DNA from: Qipengyuania soli
GTDB lineage: Bacteria > Pseudomonadota > Alphaproteobacteria > Sphingomonadales > Sphingomonadaceae
Reading direction: 5' to 3'
DNA: 64,000 nucleotides
Assembly (NCBI RefSeq): GCF_015529805.1
Contig: NZ_CP064654.1
Span: 2,846,045-2,910,044 of the forward strand
Shown here: positions 1-7,950 of the stretch, piece by piece
How the letters are laid out: each line of letters begins with the position of its first letter
Numbering within the stretch: position 1 is the first letter of the stretch
Notes under the pieces: generated by a model
What the model was told of the DNA's origin: nothing
Databases searched by the model: none
Seen by the model: the letters and a program-made list of their open reading frames with translations, nothing else
Position numbers and translations under genes: made by a program

Positions 1-621
1 CCAGTCGCCGGCCAGCCCGCAGACGTGGCGCACGAAGTTGGCGATCAGCTTGCCGCCGTCGGGCGTGTGGACGACCTCGGGATGGAACTGGGTGCCGTAG
101 AACTTGCGTTCCTCGTCGGCGATAACCGCGAAGGGCGCACCGTCGGAAATGGCGACGATTTCGAAGCCGGGGGCGAATTTCGTTACCTTGTCGCCGTGGC
201 TCATCCACACCTGGTGGCGTTCGCCGACCTGCCACAACCCGTCGAACAGCGCGCAGTCCTTGGTCACGGTGAGGAAGGCGCGGCCGAACTCGCCGCCTTC
301 GCCCGTTTCATGGCCGGGCCGGACTTCGCCGCCAAGCTGGTGGCTCATCACCTGCTGGCCGTAACAGATGCCGAGGATGGGCACGCCCGCCTCGAACAGC
401 ATCTCCGGCGCACGGGGAGATCCTTCCTCCGGCACACCTGCGGGGGAGCCCGAAAGGATGATGCCCTTCGGCTTCATCCGGCGGAAGGCTTCCTCGGCCT
501 GGGTGAAGGGCGCGATTTCGGAATAGACCCCGGCTTCGCGCACACGGCGGGCGATAAGCTGAGTGACCTGGCTGCCGAAGTCGACGATGAGGATGGAATC
601 GGGAAGGTGCGCGTCGTCCAT
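1..621 (-). CDS. guaA: GMP synthase (glutamine-hydrolysing), N-terminal part, cut by window edge
   Basis: GMP synthase aminates XMP to GMP with glutamine and ATP in purine synthesis. Only the first 207 residues are in the window; the gene continues leftward past position 1. The visible part is the class I glutamine amidotransferase domain: opening [20 protein letters not shown], nucleophile Cys86 in GICYGQQ, and the catalytic His-Glu in [11 protein letters not shown] near residue 184. The start at 621 ([18 protein letters not shown]) matches the usual short N-terminus. The ATP-pyrophosphatase domain that distinguishes GuaA from other amidotransferases is outside the window, but the FGSQ and GTQFHPEV wording is typical of GuaA. 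It is divergent from the MFS gene at 734. Confidence 0.93.
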   Translation of the reverse strand, partial: MDDAHLPDSILIVDFGSQVTQLIARRVREAGVYSEIAPFTQAEEAFRRMKPKGIILSGSPAGVPEEGSPRAPEMLFEAGVPILGICYGQQVMSHQLGGEVRPGHETGEGGEFGRAFLTVTKDCALFDGLWQVGERHQVWMSHGDKVTKFAPGFEIVAISDGAPFAVIADEERKFYGTQFHPEVVHTPDGGKLIANFVRHVCGLAGDW

Positions 622-733
622 GACGGGGCCGATAGGCGCTGTGGCGATAGGCTGTCCAGCATCGGCGTTTGCCTTGTCCGCGATGGGCGGATAGGCGTTG
701 CGCCAAGGAAACGCGTTTGGGGTATTCAAGCGA

Positions 734-1954
734 ATGAAGGAACACCGCAGCGCGCTTGCCTTCCTCTTTGCGGTAGTTCTGATCGACATGATCGGTTTCG
801 GCATTGTCATGCCGGTCCTGCCCTCGCTGATCATGGATCTCGGCAACCTGCCGGTCGACAAGGCGGCGCTCTGGGCCGGCTGGCTCGGTGCGGGCTATGC
901 CGCGATGCAGTTCGTCTTCGCCCCGATCATGGGCAATCTGTCCGACCGCTTCGGGCGACGCCCGGTGCTGCTTGCCTGCCTGCTGGCATTCGGCATCGAC
1001 TACATCGTCATGGGCCTCGCGCCGAACCTGTGGTGGCTGGTGGCGGGGCGCGTCGTCGCCGGGATCACCGGGGCGAGTTTTTCTGCCGCCTATGCCTATC
1101 TCGCCGACATCACTCCCCCCGAGAAGCGTGCGCAAAGCTTCGGGACGATCGGCATGGCCTTCGGCTTCGGCTTCATCCTGGGACCGGCGATTGGCGGTTT
1201 CCTCGGCGAATTCGGGACGCGCATCCCCTTTTACGCGGCCGGCGGGCTGGCCTTGCTCAATGTGGTCTTCGGTTATTTCTTCCTCGAAGAGAGCCTGCCA
1301 GAGGACAAGCGTCGCCCGTTCCGGCTGGCGCGCGCGAATGCATTTTCTGCACTCAAGGCATTGTCCGGCCAGAGCCCGCGCGTCCTGTGGCTGGTCGCGG
1401 CCCTGGCGCTCTGGCAACTCGCGCACCTCGTCTACCCCTCGATCTGGGCCTATTTCGCCATCGCCGCCTATGGCTGGACCGAATGGAAGATCGGCCTTTC
1501 GCTGATGATGGTCGGCATCACCAGCGCGCTAGTCCAAGGCGTCGGCATCCGCGTGATCGTGCCCCGGGTGGGCGAACGCGGCGCGGTCGCGCTGGGCGTG
1601 GCTTCGGTCTGCCTTGCGGCCTTCATGTATTCCATCGCGTGGGCCGACTGGGTGGTGTTCCTCGCCATTGCGGCGGGAGGGCTCCAGGGGCTCGTCATGC
1701 CTTCGATCAATGCACTCAATTCGCGCGCGGTCGATGCGACAAGTCAGGGCGAATTGCAGGGCGCGACGCAGGCTGTCGGCAGCCTTGCAGCGATAGTCGG
1801 CCCGCCTTTCTACACGATCCTGTTCGCGCGTTTTACCGGCAGCGATGCGATTCTTGCTTTCCCTGCAATGCCTTTGGTCGCTTCTGCCGGCATTGCCACC
1901 CTGGTGCTCGCTCTGTTCCTCTATGCATCGAGAGGATCGCGCGTCGAAATCTGA
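734..1954 (+). CDS. MFS transporter, TCR/Tet-like 12-helix exporter
   Basis: Integral inner-membrane protein of about 406 residues with roughly 12 hydrophobic helices. The MFS motif A is clear in the loop after helix 2 ([12 protein letters not shown]), and helix 5 carries an antiporter-like [10 protein letters not shown]. This combination is typical of the TCR/TetA-like drug:proton antiporters, but the substrate cannot be read from sequence. The frame is open from an upstream ATG at 698. The ATG at 734 ([12 protein letters not shown]) is preferred because it puts the first helix at the N-terminus. The gene stands alone, divergent from guaA, and is followed directly by a small hairpin. Confidence 0.88.
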   Translation: MKEHRSALAFLFAVVLIDMIGFGIVMPVLPSLIMDLGNLPVDKAALWAGWLGAGYAAMQFVFAPIMGNLSDRFGRRPVLLACLLAFGIDYIVMGLAPNLWWLVAGRVVAGITGASFSAAYAYLADITPPEKRAQSFGTIGMAFGFGFILGPAIGGFLGEFGTRIPFYAAGGLALLNVVFGYFFLEESLPEDKRRPFRLARANAFSALKALSGQSPRVLWLVAALALWQLAHLVYPSIWAYFAIAAYGWTEWKIGLSLMMVGITSALVQGVGIRVIVPRVGERGAVALGVASVCLAAFMYSIAWADWVVFLAIAAGGLQGLVMPSINALNSRAVDATSQGELQGATQAVGSLAAIVGPPFYTILFARFTGSDAILAFPAMPLVASAGIATLVLALFLYASRGSRVEI

Positions 1955-1971
1955 GTTGCGCGAAACGCAAC
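1955..1971 (+). terminator. Small perfect hairpin at the stop codon of the MFS gene
   Basis: GTTGCG (1955-1960) and CGCAAC (1966-1971) form a 6-bp stem with a 5-nt loop, starting one base after the TGA stop. No T-run follows, so it is at best a weak terminator or 3' end stabiliser. The rest of 1972-2180 holds no convincing gene; it is a GC-rich spacer between convergent genes. Confidence 0.35.
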
Positions 1972-2180
1972 ACATCTACGCGTTTTCTCACTTTTGTTCG
2001 CAACTGCGGAATATTATTACAAGCCCATATCCGGCGGCACTGACAATCTCCCAGTCTGCCTCCGGACAAAGAACAGCCGGGCCCGCGACCCCAAGCGCCG
2101 CCCCGACTGGCCTTCCTCGGCCCCACGGCCCGCCTTCATGGCCCGCCGTCCGATCGAGGCGATATGGCAGCGAGTAGAGA

Positions 2181-2230
2181 CGCGGCCGCCGACACCTCCT
2201 CTCCCCCTCCCCCCTAGTGTCGGCGCCGCG
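2181..2230 (-). other. Long hairpin with G-rich loop downstream of the TIR operon
   Basis: CGCGGC (2181-2186) plus GCCGACAC (2188-2195) pairs with GTGTCGGC (2217-2224) plus GCCGCG (2225-2230). This gives a 14-bp stem with a single bulged C at 2187. The 21-nt loop is pure pyrimidine over 2196-2215 on the plus strand, so a transcript from the minus-strand genes would carry runs of six and five Gs there. It lies about 20 nt past the stop of the gene at 2251. No T-run follows on either strand. It may protect or end the minus-strand transcript. Confidence 0.5.
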
Positions 2231-2250
2231 CCTCGAACGCCGCCTCGTCC

Positions 2251-2769
2251 TCAGTTCGCCTGGTTCGGGCTCTGATAGGAATAGAGCCGCGAGGTGCCGG
2301 TGTTGACGATCTTCGGATCGGCCACCAGCCACTGCCCGCCATCGATTCCGACCTTCACTGCGAAGCAATAGGTGTAGACCTTGTTGGGTTGGTTCGCGTT
2401 GTTCAGGATAAGCTTGTCCGGGCCCGTCCCGTTCGGAACGCTGAGGTCGCCGCCATTGGGCGAGCCCTTGTCGGTGGAATTCGGCTTGGCATTGCCGGGC
2501 AATACCCAGAAGCTTTCGCCCGGCGGATCAGCCACTATCGCCGGGTAAAGGTCCCCGTCGATTTCGACCGCGGTCGAACACCAGTTGTAGGTCACTTCGA
2601 TGGGCTCGGTAACCTTCGCCTTGGGCAGATTGATGTTGCCGAATTTGTCGACGACGATGGGGCTGAGCGGAGCGACCTGCTGGAAAATGAAGGTGGCCGC
2701 GTACCAGCCCTTGCTCGGGTTCCAGCGGAGGTTGTCCGCCATCACATTGACCACGACTTGAAGCGTCAT
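2251..2769 (-). CDS. Hypothetical protein, second gene of the TIR-TPR unit
   Basis: I do not recognise this 172-residue protein. It has no signal peptide and no membrane segment. It looks beta-rich, with alternating hydrophobic strands from residue 1 (MTLQVVVNVMADNLRW), two cysteines, and many Asn, Pro and Gly residues in the C-terminal half. It starts 29 nt after the stop of the TIR-TPR gene on the same strand, with an AGGAGAAG ribosome site before the ATG, so the two are almost certainly co-transcribed. It could be a partner, effector or substrate of that protein. The fold resembles small secreted or inclusion-body beta-sandwich proteins only in general composition. Confidence 0.75.
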   Translation of the reverse strand: MTLQVVVNVMADNLRWNPSKGWYAATFIFQQVAPLSPIVVDKFGNINLPKAKVTEPIEVTYNWCSTAVEIDGDLYPAIVADPPGESFWVLPGNAKPNSTDKGSPNGGDLSVPNGTGPDKLILNNANQPNKVYTYCFAVKVGIDGGQWLVADPKIVNTGTSRLYSYQSPNQAN

Positions 2770-2798
2770 TTTCTTCTCCTCTTTCAGGTACTCGTGTT

Positions 2799-4835
2799 TC
2801 AGCTCCTCGGGATTCTGTCGTCGATCGCCGGATCGGCGCGTCGCTCGCGCAAGGTGGCGCGAAGCTGCGCAGCGAGGTCTGCCTGGCCGAGCCTCTCGGC
2901 GGCAACGGCCCTCAAGGCGAGGGCATTGACGTTCAGCCCTTCGCCTTCGCTCTCGACCGCAATGGCGCGCGCATAGGCAGCGGCAGCCCCGGCCGTGTCG
3001 CCGCGGCGCGTCTTAGCGAGGGCATCGACCACGTGCGCGGCGATGACCTGCCATTGCAGGGATGGGTCCTTGCGGTCGAGCTTCCTGAGCCAGCCGCCGG
3101 CGGTGGCGGACAGTTCCTCGGGCGACCCACCGCTGCGATCGGTCAGCGCGCGCGTCAGTTCGAGCGAAGCCGGGCGTTGCAGGTTCCAGTCCTTGTTGGC
3201 CGGATCGCGGCGCCTGAGGTCGGCGATGAGGGCCCCCGCACGGTCGAAGTTGCGCGTGGCGTCCGCAGTCTTCCCTTCGCGCCAGTCGAGCTGGGCGAGG
3301 TTCTCGAAGGCAGCATTGGACATCTCCTTCGTCATTGTGTTTTCGGGGTCCTGCTCGAGGAGCACCCTTGCATCGGCGACGGCCGCTTCAAGGAAGGTCC
3401 GCGCCTCGCTGCGCCGCTCCATCTGGCCCAGCAGCCAGCCCATCTCGCTGCGCGCAAAAACGCGTGAGCGCATCGCGTCGTAATTGTCCGGCTCGGCCTT
3501 CATCACCTCGTTGTAGAGTGCGATTTCCTGCCGCCGCGTGGCAGTCGAAGCGGCAAAGTCCCCGAGGTAGTTCTGCTCGGTCGCGACCCAGCTGAGGCCC
3601 TCGCCCAGTTCGATCAGCCGTGCGGCCGGTCGCCCCTCTTGCTTGGCGACCTTGCTGATGATGGCCACGCTGCGCTGGAAGAGCGGCAGGGCCTTGGAGA
3701 AGCGTCCGGCATCGCTTTCCAGCGTGCCAAGGTTGGAGTAGGAATATGCCTCCTCCATCTGCCAGTCGAGGTTCTTGCGATCCTTGGCGGCCAGCCGTTT
3801 CGAGATGTCGGCATAGCCTTCCATCGCGCGCTTCGCCTCGTCCATCTGGCCGCGTTGCCAGGCGATGTAGCCTACCCAGAACATGCTCTGGCCGTGGTCA
3901 TACATGCGCTGGGGGTCGTCAGGATTGCGCGCCAGCAGTTCGCTGGTGGTGCGGGCGGCCTCGCGGAAGGCGGGCAGGGCCTTTTCGTTGTCCCCGCGCA
4001 AATTGTGGATCTCCGCGACCAGCTGCACCGCGCGGGCACGCCGTCCCAGTTCGTCGGCATTGAGGCTGTCGAGATTCTGCGCCGCGTAATAGTCCATCGC
4101 CTTCGCGCCGACGCCATCGAGCAGGTCGAGCCGACCGACGGGCTCCAACTGCTTGCGCAGGTCGGTGAGCATGTACTCGACCAGCCCGTTCGCCTGCGCC
4201 CGTTCCTCGCGCGCGGCATCGCGTTGCTTTTGGGCGTAGAGCGCAAGGCCGATGGCGATGACCATGCCGACCAGCGACAGAGCGGAAATGGCGGCCATTC
4301 GCCGGTTGCGCTGTCGCGTCTGCCGATCGACCAGATCGTCGAGTTCGACCCCGGCAATGCCGGCTACCAGCTTCTCGACGCCCAGCCGCCTGCCATCACC
4401 CTCGGGGCGCAGGTCCGCCGCGATGGGTTCGGTCCGGTCCTCGGTCGGCTGGCCGTCGTTGTAGTGAACCAGCAGCGGCGGCGGGATGTTGTAGGGCGGC
4501 TCGCCATCGACCAGCGCCAGGAATACCCGGCTGTCGCCATGCAGGCGCTTGAAGCAGTCGATTTCCTTGGCGATCCAGGGGGAGACGGCGGCGGAGGGAG
4601 AGCACAGCACGATCAGCGCTTCGCTGCGCGCTATTGCACCCTCGATAGCCTCGCCGAGATTGTCCGAGGCAGGCAGTTCCTCGCGATCCTTGAAGATCGG
4701 GCGCAAGGCGCTGCGCGAATGGTCGACGAGTCCGGGCGGCAGGCGATAGTTTTCGAGCCGCTTATGCAGCCACTCCGCCACCTGCCTGTCCCGATGGCTG
4801 TAACTAAGGAATGCCCTGTAACGGCGCTCCCCCAC
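2799..4835 (-). CDS. TIR-domain protein with one membrane helix and TPR-like repeats
   Basis: 678 residues. Residues 4-110 are a bacterial TIR domain (TIR_2-like): RAFLSYSHRDRQVAEWL, a central FKDREEL loop, then SPWIAKE at 85-91. Glu91 occupies the place of the catalytic glutamate of NAD-cleaving TIR domains. A single hydrophobic helix at about 180-200 follows a basic stretch (RQTRQRNRR), so the TIR domain should be cytoplasmic. The rest is a helical, TPR-like region rich in A/E/L (for example LFQRSVAIISKVAKQEGR) and probably lies in the periplasm. The start is a GTG at 4835 with GGAGG upstream. TIR-TPR proteins occur in bacterial signalling and anti-phage systems, but which of these this one serves is unknown. 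Confidence 0.85.
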   Translation of the reverse strand: MGERRYRAFLSYSHRDRQVAEWLHKRLENYRLPPGLVDHSRSALRPIFKDREELPASDNLGEAIEGAIARSEALIVLCSPSAAVSPWIAKEIDCFKRLHGDSRVFLALVDGEPPYNIPPPLLVHYNDGQPTEDRTEPIAADLRPEGDGRRLGVEKLVAGIAGVELDDLVDRQTRQRNRRMAAISALSLVGMVIAIGLALYAQKQRDAAREERAQANGLVEYMLTDLRKQLEPVGRLDLLDGVGAKAMDYYAAQNLDSLNADELGRRARAVQLVAEIHNLRGDNEKALPAFREAARTTSELLARNPDDPQRMYDHGQSMFWVGYIAWQRGQMDEAKRAMEGYADISKRLAAKDRKNLDWQMEEAYSYSNLGTLESDAGRFSKALPLFQRSVAIISKVAKQEGRPAARLIELGEGLSWVATEQNYLGDFAASTATRRQEIALYNEVMKAEPDNYDAMRSRVFARSEMGWLLGQMERRSEARTFLEAAVADARVLLEQDPENTMTKEMSNAAFENLAQLDWREGKTADATRNFDRAGALIADLRRRDPANKDWNLQRPASLELTRALTDRSGGSPEELSATAGGWLRKLDRKDPSLQWQVIAAHVVDALAKTRRGDTAGAAAAYARAIAVESEGEGLNVNALALRAVAAERLGQADLAAQLRATLRERRADPAIDDRIPRS

Positions 4836-4897
4836 TGCTGCGCCTCCATTGCTGCCAATGTAGCGCGACTCGCCGGGCCTGTTGGCCTCCTCCGGCG

Positions 4898-4926
4898 ATT
4901 ATTCGCGTTAAGTCAGGCAATTGCAA
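4898..4926 (-). promoter_or_regulatory. Predicted sigma-70 promoter of the TIR-TPR unit
   Basis: Read on the minus strand: TTGCAA at 4926-4921, a 17-nt spacer, then AATAAT at 4903-4898, five of six matches to the -10 consensus. The start codon is about 60 nt downstream. In such GC-rich DNA a match with ideal spacing is notable. Confidence 0.5.
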
Positions 4927-4936
4927 ATGGGGCGCG

Positions 4937-6493
4937 TCAGGCGGGCAATCCGCGCCGCGCGGCTTCTTCGCGCAATTCGGTCTTGAGCAGCTTGCCGATA
5001 TGGCTGCGCGGCATTTCCTCGATCGGATGGAGCAGGGCGAGGCGCTGGGTCTTGCCCAGCCGCGCATTGACCGCTGCACGTATTTCCTCGCAATCGCGCG
5101 CGCCGGCCCGCAGCGTCACGAAGCCGACCGGGGTTTCGCCCCAGCGCTCGCTCGGGACGCCGATGACCGCTGCTTCGACCACGTCATCCTCCTTCGAAAG
5201 TTCATCCTCGAGGTCGACGGGGAAGATGTTGAACCCGCCGGAGATGATCATGTCCTTGGCGCGCCCGACGAGTTCGACGAAACCTTCCTCGTCTACCCGG
5301 CCAATGTCGCCCATGCGCTGCCACACGTCGCCAGTTTCCGGATCGGTCCAGTATCCCTCGCGCGTCTTATCGGGCTGGTTCTTGTAGCCCATCATCATGG
5401 TCTGGCTGCGCCCGATGAGATTGCCCGGCGTGCCCGGCGGGACCGGCTGGTCTTCGTCATCGAGCACTTTCAACTCGCTGCCCGGTGCGGGGCGACCGAC
5501 GGTGTGAAGCTTGTCGGTGAACTTGTGCGCTTCGAGCAGGCAGACGACCCCGCCCTCGGTCATCGAATAGATTTCGATCAGCGTACCCGGCATCCGGTCG
5601 AGCACTTCGCGCTTGAGGTCCGCGGGAAACGGGGCGGAGGTACAGTACTTCACCTGCAGCGGAGACAGGTCGAACTCGTCGAAGCGAGGTTCCTGCATCA
5701 GGCGGCGGTACTGCACGGGGACCAGCATGGTCACCGTGGTCGCGTCGGCCTGCGCGTACTCGAGCCAACGGCCCACATCGAACTTGCGCATCACGCGCAC
5801 CGTCCCGCCAGCGAGCAGTGGCGGGAGGAAGGCCACCATGGTGGTGTTCGAATAAAGCGGGGTCGAGGCAAGGCTGCGCACCGGAAGCCCGCTCTCGAGC
5901 CAGCTCGACGCGGTCGCAGCAAACTGGCGCCAACGCATCTGGTGCGAATGAACGATGCCCTTGGGAATACCCGTCGTGCCGGAGGAGTAGATGATGTTGA
6001 ACGGGTCGCCCGGTTGCGGCTCGAAAGCCGGCGCTTTGGTTCCAGCGGGTGCCATCCAGCCGTCGAGCTCCTCATCGAGGACGATGCGGGTCAGCTGCGG
6101 GAAGCAGTCGTCGCCAAGTTCATTCAGCTTCGCCCGGTCGATAAAGATGTGCCTGGCGCCCGAATCCTTCGCCATGCCGGCCAGCTGTTCGGGACTGGCG
6201 CTGGTGGTCAGCGGCGCGGCGACGCCCCCGGCGCGCACGGCGGCGAGGAAGACGAGCGCATAGGGGATCGAGGAATAGCCAAGGATGGCGACCGATTGCC
6301 CGCGCTGCAGGCCATCTTCGAGAAGGCGGGCCGCGATGCGCTCCACCCTCTCGCCGAGTTCGGCCCAGGTAAGTTGGCCCTCGTCGTCGCGCATGGCGAT
6401 CTGGTCGCCAAGTGCGGACGCGTTCAGCGCGATGATTGCGGGGAAGTTGCCGAAGGGCTCGGCAAGCAAGGCGGCGGTCTGTGTCTCTCCCAT
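4937..6493 (-). CDS. Acyl-CoA synthetase, class I adenylate-forming (AMP-binding) enzyme
   Basis: 518-residue soluble enzyme that activates a carboxylic acid with ATP and joins it to CoA. The P-loop-like core IIYSSGTTGIPKGIVHSH lies near residue 168. IYSMTEGG, MGDIGRVDEEGFVELVGRAKD and the A8 hinge follow in the right order. The C-terminal A10 motif SHIGKLLKTELRE supplies the catalytic lysine. Length is normal for medium- or long-chain acyl-CoA and aryl-acid ligases. The substrate cannot be assigned, although the genome also degrades branched-chain acyl-CoAs (20698-24418). It is followed by the CDF unit on the same strand but separated by 39 nt on its upstream side, so it could be the last gene of that transcript. 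Confidence 0.88.
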   Translation of the reverse strand: MGETQTAALLAEPFGNFPAIIALNASALGDQIAMRDDEGQLTWAELGERVERIAARLLEDGLQRGQSVAILGYSSIPYALVFLAAVRAGGVAAPLTTSASPEQLAGMAKDSGARHIFIDRAKLNELGDDCFPQLTRIVLDEELDGWMAPAGTKAPAFEPQPGDPFNIIYSSGTTGIPKGIVHSHQMRWRQFAATASSWLESGLPVRSLASTPLYSNTTMVAFLPPLLAGGTVRVMRKFDVGRWLEYAQADATTVTMLVPVQYRRLMQEPRFDEFDLSPLQVKYCTSAPFPADLKREVLDRMPGTLIEIYSMTEGGVVCLLEAHKFTDKLHTVGRPAPGSELKVLDDEDQPVPPGTPGNLIGRSQTMMMGYKNQPDKTREGYWTDPETGDVWQRMGDIGRVDEEGFVELVGRAKDMIISGGFNIFPVDLEDELSKEDDVVEAAVIGVPSERWGETPVGFVTLRAGARDCEEIRAAVNARLGKTQRLALLHPIEEMPRSHIGKLLKTELREEAARRGLPA

Positions 6494-6532
6494 GAGCAGC
6501 AGACTAACTGCGAATCCGGACCTGTCGAGTGG

Positions 6533-7459
6533 TCAGCTTGCACTGGCCGGCTCATCCTTCTTGTCGGGTGAAAAGGTTAGCCTTCCCAATCGCCATGCCG
6601 GATCGCCACCCATCAGCTCCTTTGCCGGGGGGAGTTGGTCCGGCGTTGTCATGCCTTCGACGCTGGCAAAGAGGTATCGGCCCGACTCCCGGATGCGCAC
6701 TTCGCAATCGGGCCACAAGTCCAGCAACCGCTTCTCGAGCCGCTTCGCCTCGCCCGAAATGTCCTTTCCTTCGAGCTGTCGCGGCGCCCCGTCGAGCAGT
6801 TCCGCGCTCGCGATGCGAACGTTGTCGATGCCGTCCTTGAGGATCGACACGGCGATGAACAGCGCCGCCGCGCTGTCCGCCCACCAGTAGCCGAGCCCGA
6901 TGCCGACGATTCCGAGAATGCCTGCAAGCCCCGTTTGCCAGTCGGCCTTCTGCATCAAGGCGTCGGTATGCAGCACCTTGTCGCGCAGCCGCTGCGCGAC
7001 TGGCTGTTTCTTGTGGCCCAGGATGACGGGGGGAAAGATCGAATAGACCAGCGCGGCGATCATCAGCCAGCCGAGCCAGATATCTTGCCCAAGGATACTG
7101 ACGGGTGGGACAGTCGGGTGCTCACCCATCAGCAATGTGCTGGCGCTCTCGTAGAATACGAAGGTTCCTACGAGGGCCAACGCCACCGCCGAGACAAGGA
7201 AGGCGAGGCTGTTCACCCGGACGAAGCCGTAGGGATACTTCTCCGTCGGCGCGCGGGGTTCGAACCGCGCGGCGACCAGCCAGGTGATGGCGGGAATCAG
7301 GCTGAGAAAATCCTCGATCAGCGCGCTCTGCATCGCCTGGCTCGCGCCCATGGTGAAATACATCACCACGATGACTGTGCCGGTCCAGAAAATAGTCCAC
7401 CATTCGAGTTTCTTGCCGTGTTCGAAATCGTGCCGGATGGGTTGGGGAATGCCGCTCAC
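6533..7459 (-). CDS. Cation diffusion facilitator family transporter
   Basis: 308 residues with about five to six membrane helices and a cytoplasmic C-terminal domain of about 95 residues, the layout of the CDF/ZnT family. Probable metal-site residues are Glu49-Asp50 in helix 2 (SALIEDFLSLIP) and an Asp in helix 5 (KADWQTGLAG). The His of the usual zinc-type HxxxD site is not present in helix 2, so zinc should not be assumed; Fe, Mn or another ion is possible. The start codon overlaps the stop of the upstream lipoprotein by 4 nt (7456-7459), so the two are translationally coupled. Confidence 0.85.
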   Translation of the reverse strand: MSGIPQPIRHDFEHGKKLEWWTIFWTGTVIVVMYFTMGASQAMQSALIEDFLSLIPAITWLVAARFEPRAPTEKYPYGFVRVNSLAFLVSAVALALVGTFVFYESASTLLMGEHPTVPPVSILGQDIWLGWLMIAALVYSIFPPVILGHKKQPVAQRLRDKVLHTDALMQKADWQTGLAGILGIVGIGLGYWWADSAAALFIAVSILKDGIDNVRIASAELLDGAPRQLEGKDISGEAKRLEKRLLDLWPDCEVRIRESGRYLFASVEGMTTPDQLPPAKELMGGDPAWRLGRLTFSPDKKDEPASAS

Positions 7460-7887
7460 TTCGCTGCCTCCTCGACCTTCGTGATCCAGCCGTTCTCGCC
7501 GAGGCGGAAGGCGAAGCGCGCGACGCGCATGGATTTCGGCGGCTTGTCGGGCCCTCCTGGCGGCGTCCCGAAATAGACCGCGGTGGCCCAGGGGGAATCA
7601 TCGGCGAACCTGCCGTAGACGAGGTCGACGCGGTCCTCTTCGAGGCCTTCGAGCAATTCCTCGCCATGGCCCTTGATGCGGACGATCCTTGCGCCCGTAT
7701 TCTGCGCCAGCCGGTCGAGCGTGCGCTCGGAATCGGGGTCGGGTTCCGCGCCTTCGATCTCGCCAAGCCTGATCGTCCCGCGCTCACGGACCCGGTCGAG
7801 CGTTTCACCCGGATCGCGCGGAATATCCGCACAGCCCGAGAGCACGACCGAAGAAATTATGGGCAGCAGCAAACTGTTGAGGCGCAT
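7456..7887 (-). CDS. Small lipoprotein resembling one lobe of a solute-binding protein
   Basis: 143 residues. The N-terminus is a clear lipoprotein signal: hydrophobic segment then VVLSGCADI, lipobox Cys19. The mature part carries the wording of family 3 solute-binding proteins, VRERGTIRLGEIEG followed by LEEDRVDLVYGRFADDSPW, but is only about half their length. It may therefore be a single-lobe relative or a remnant. It overlaps the CDF transporter by 4 nt and precedes it, which suggests an envelope partner that delivers or senses the transported ion. That role is inference. No metal-ligand cluster is obvious. Confidence 0.75.
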   Translation of the reverse strand: MRLNSLLLPIISSVVLSGCADIPRDPGETLDRVRERGTIRLGEIEGAEPDPDSERTLDRLAQNTGARIVRIKGHGEELLEGLEEDRVDLVYGRFADDSPWATAVYFGTPPGGPDKPPKSMRVARFAFRLGENGWITKVEEAAK

Positions 7888-7950
7888 CGGAACATCCTCT
7901 TCGACCTGCCGTGCTAACCGCGCGACAGGGCCGGAGGTTCCGGTGGCCTC

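Noticed and set aside
25..2043. Long open frame on the plus strand across guaA and the MFS gene
   Set aside because: It is antisense to guaA and in another phase of the MFS gene; its product is Arg/Gly/His rich with no domain. GC-rich DNA produces such shadows.
4811..6571. Plus-strand open frame opposite the acyl-CoA synthetase
   Set aside because: Antisense shadow of a gene with complete adenylation motifs.
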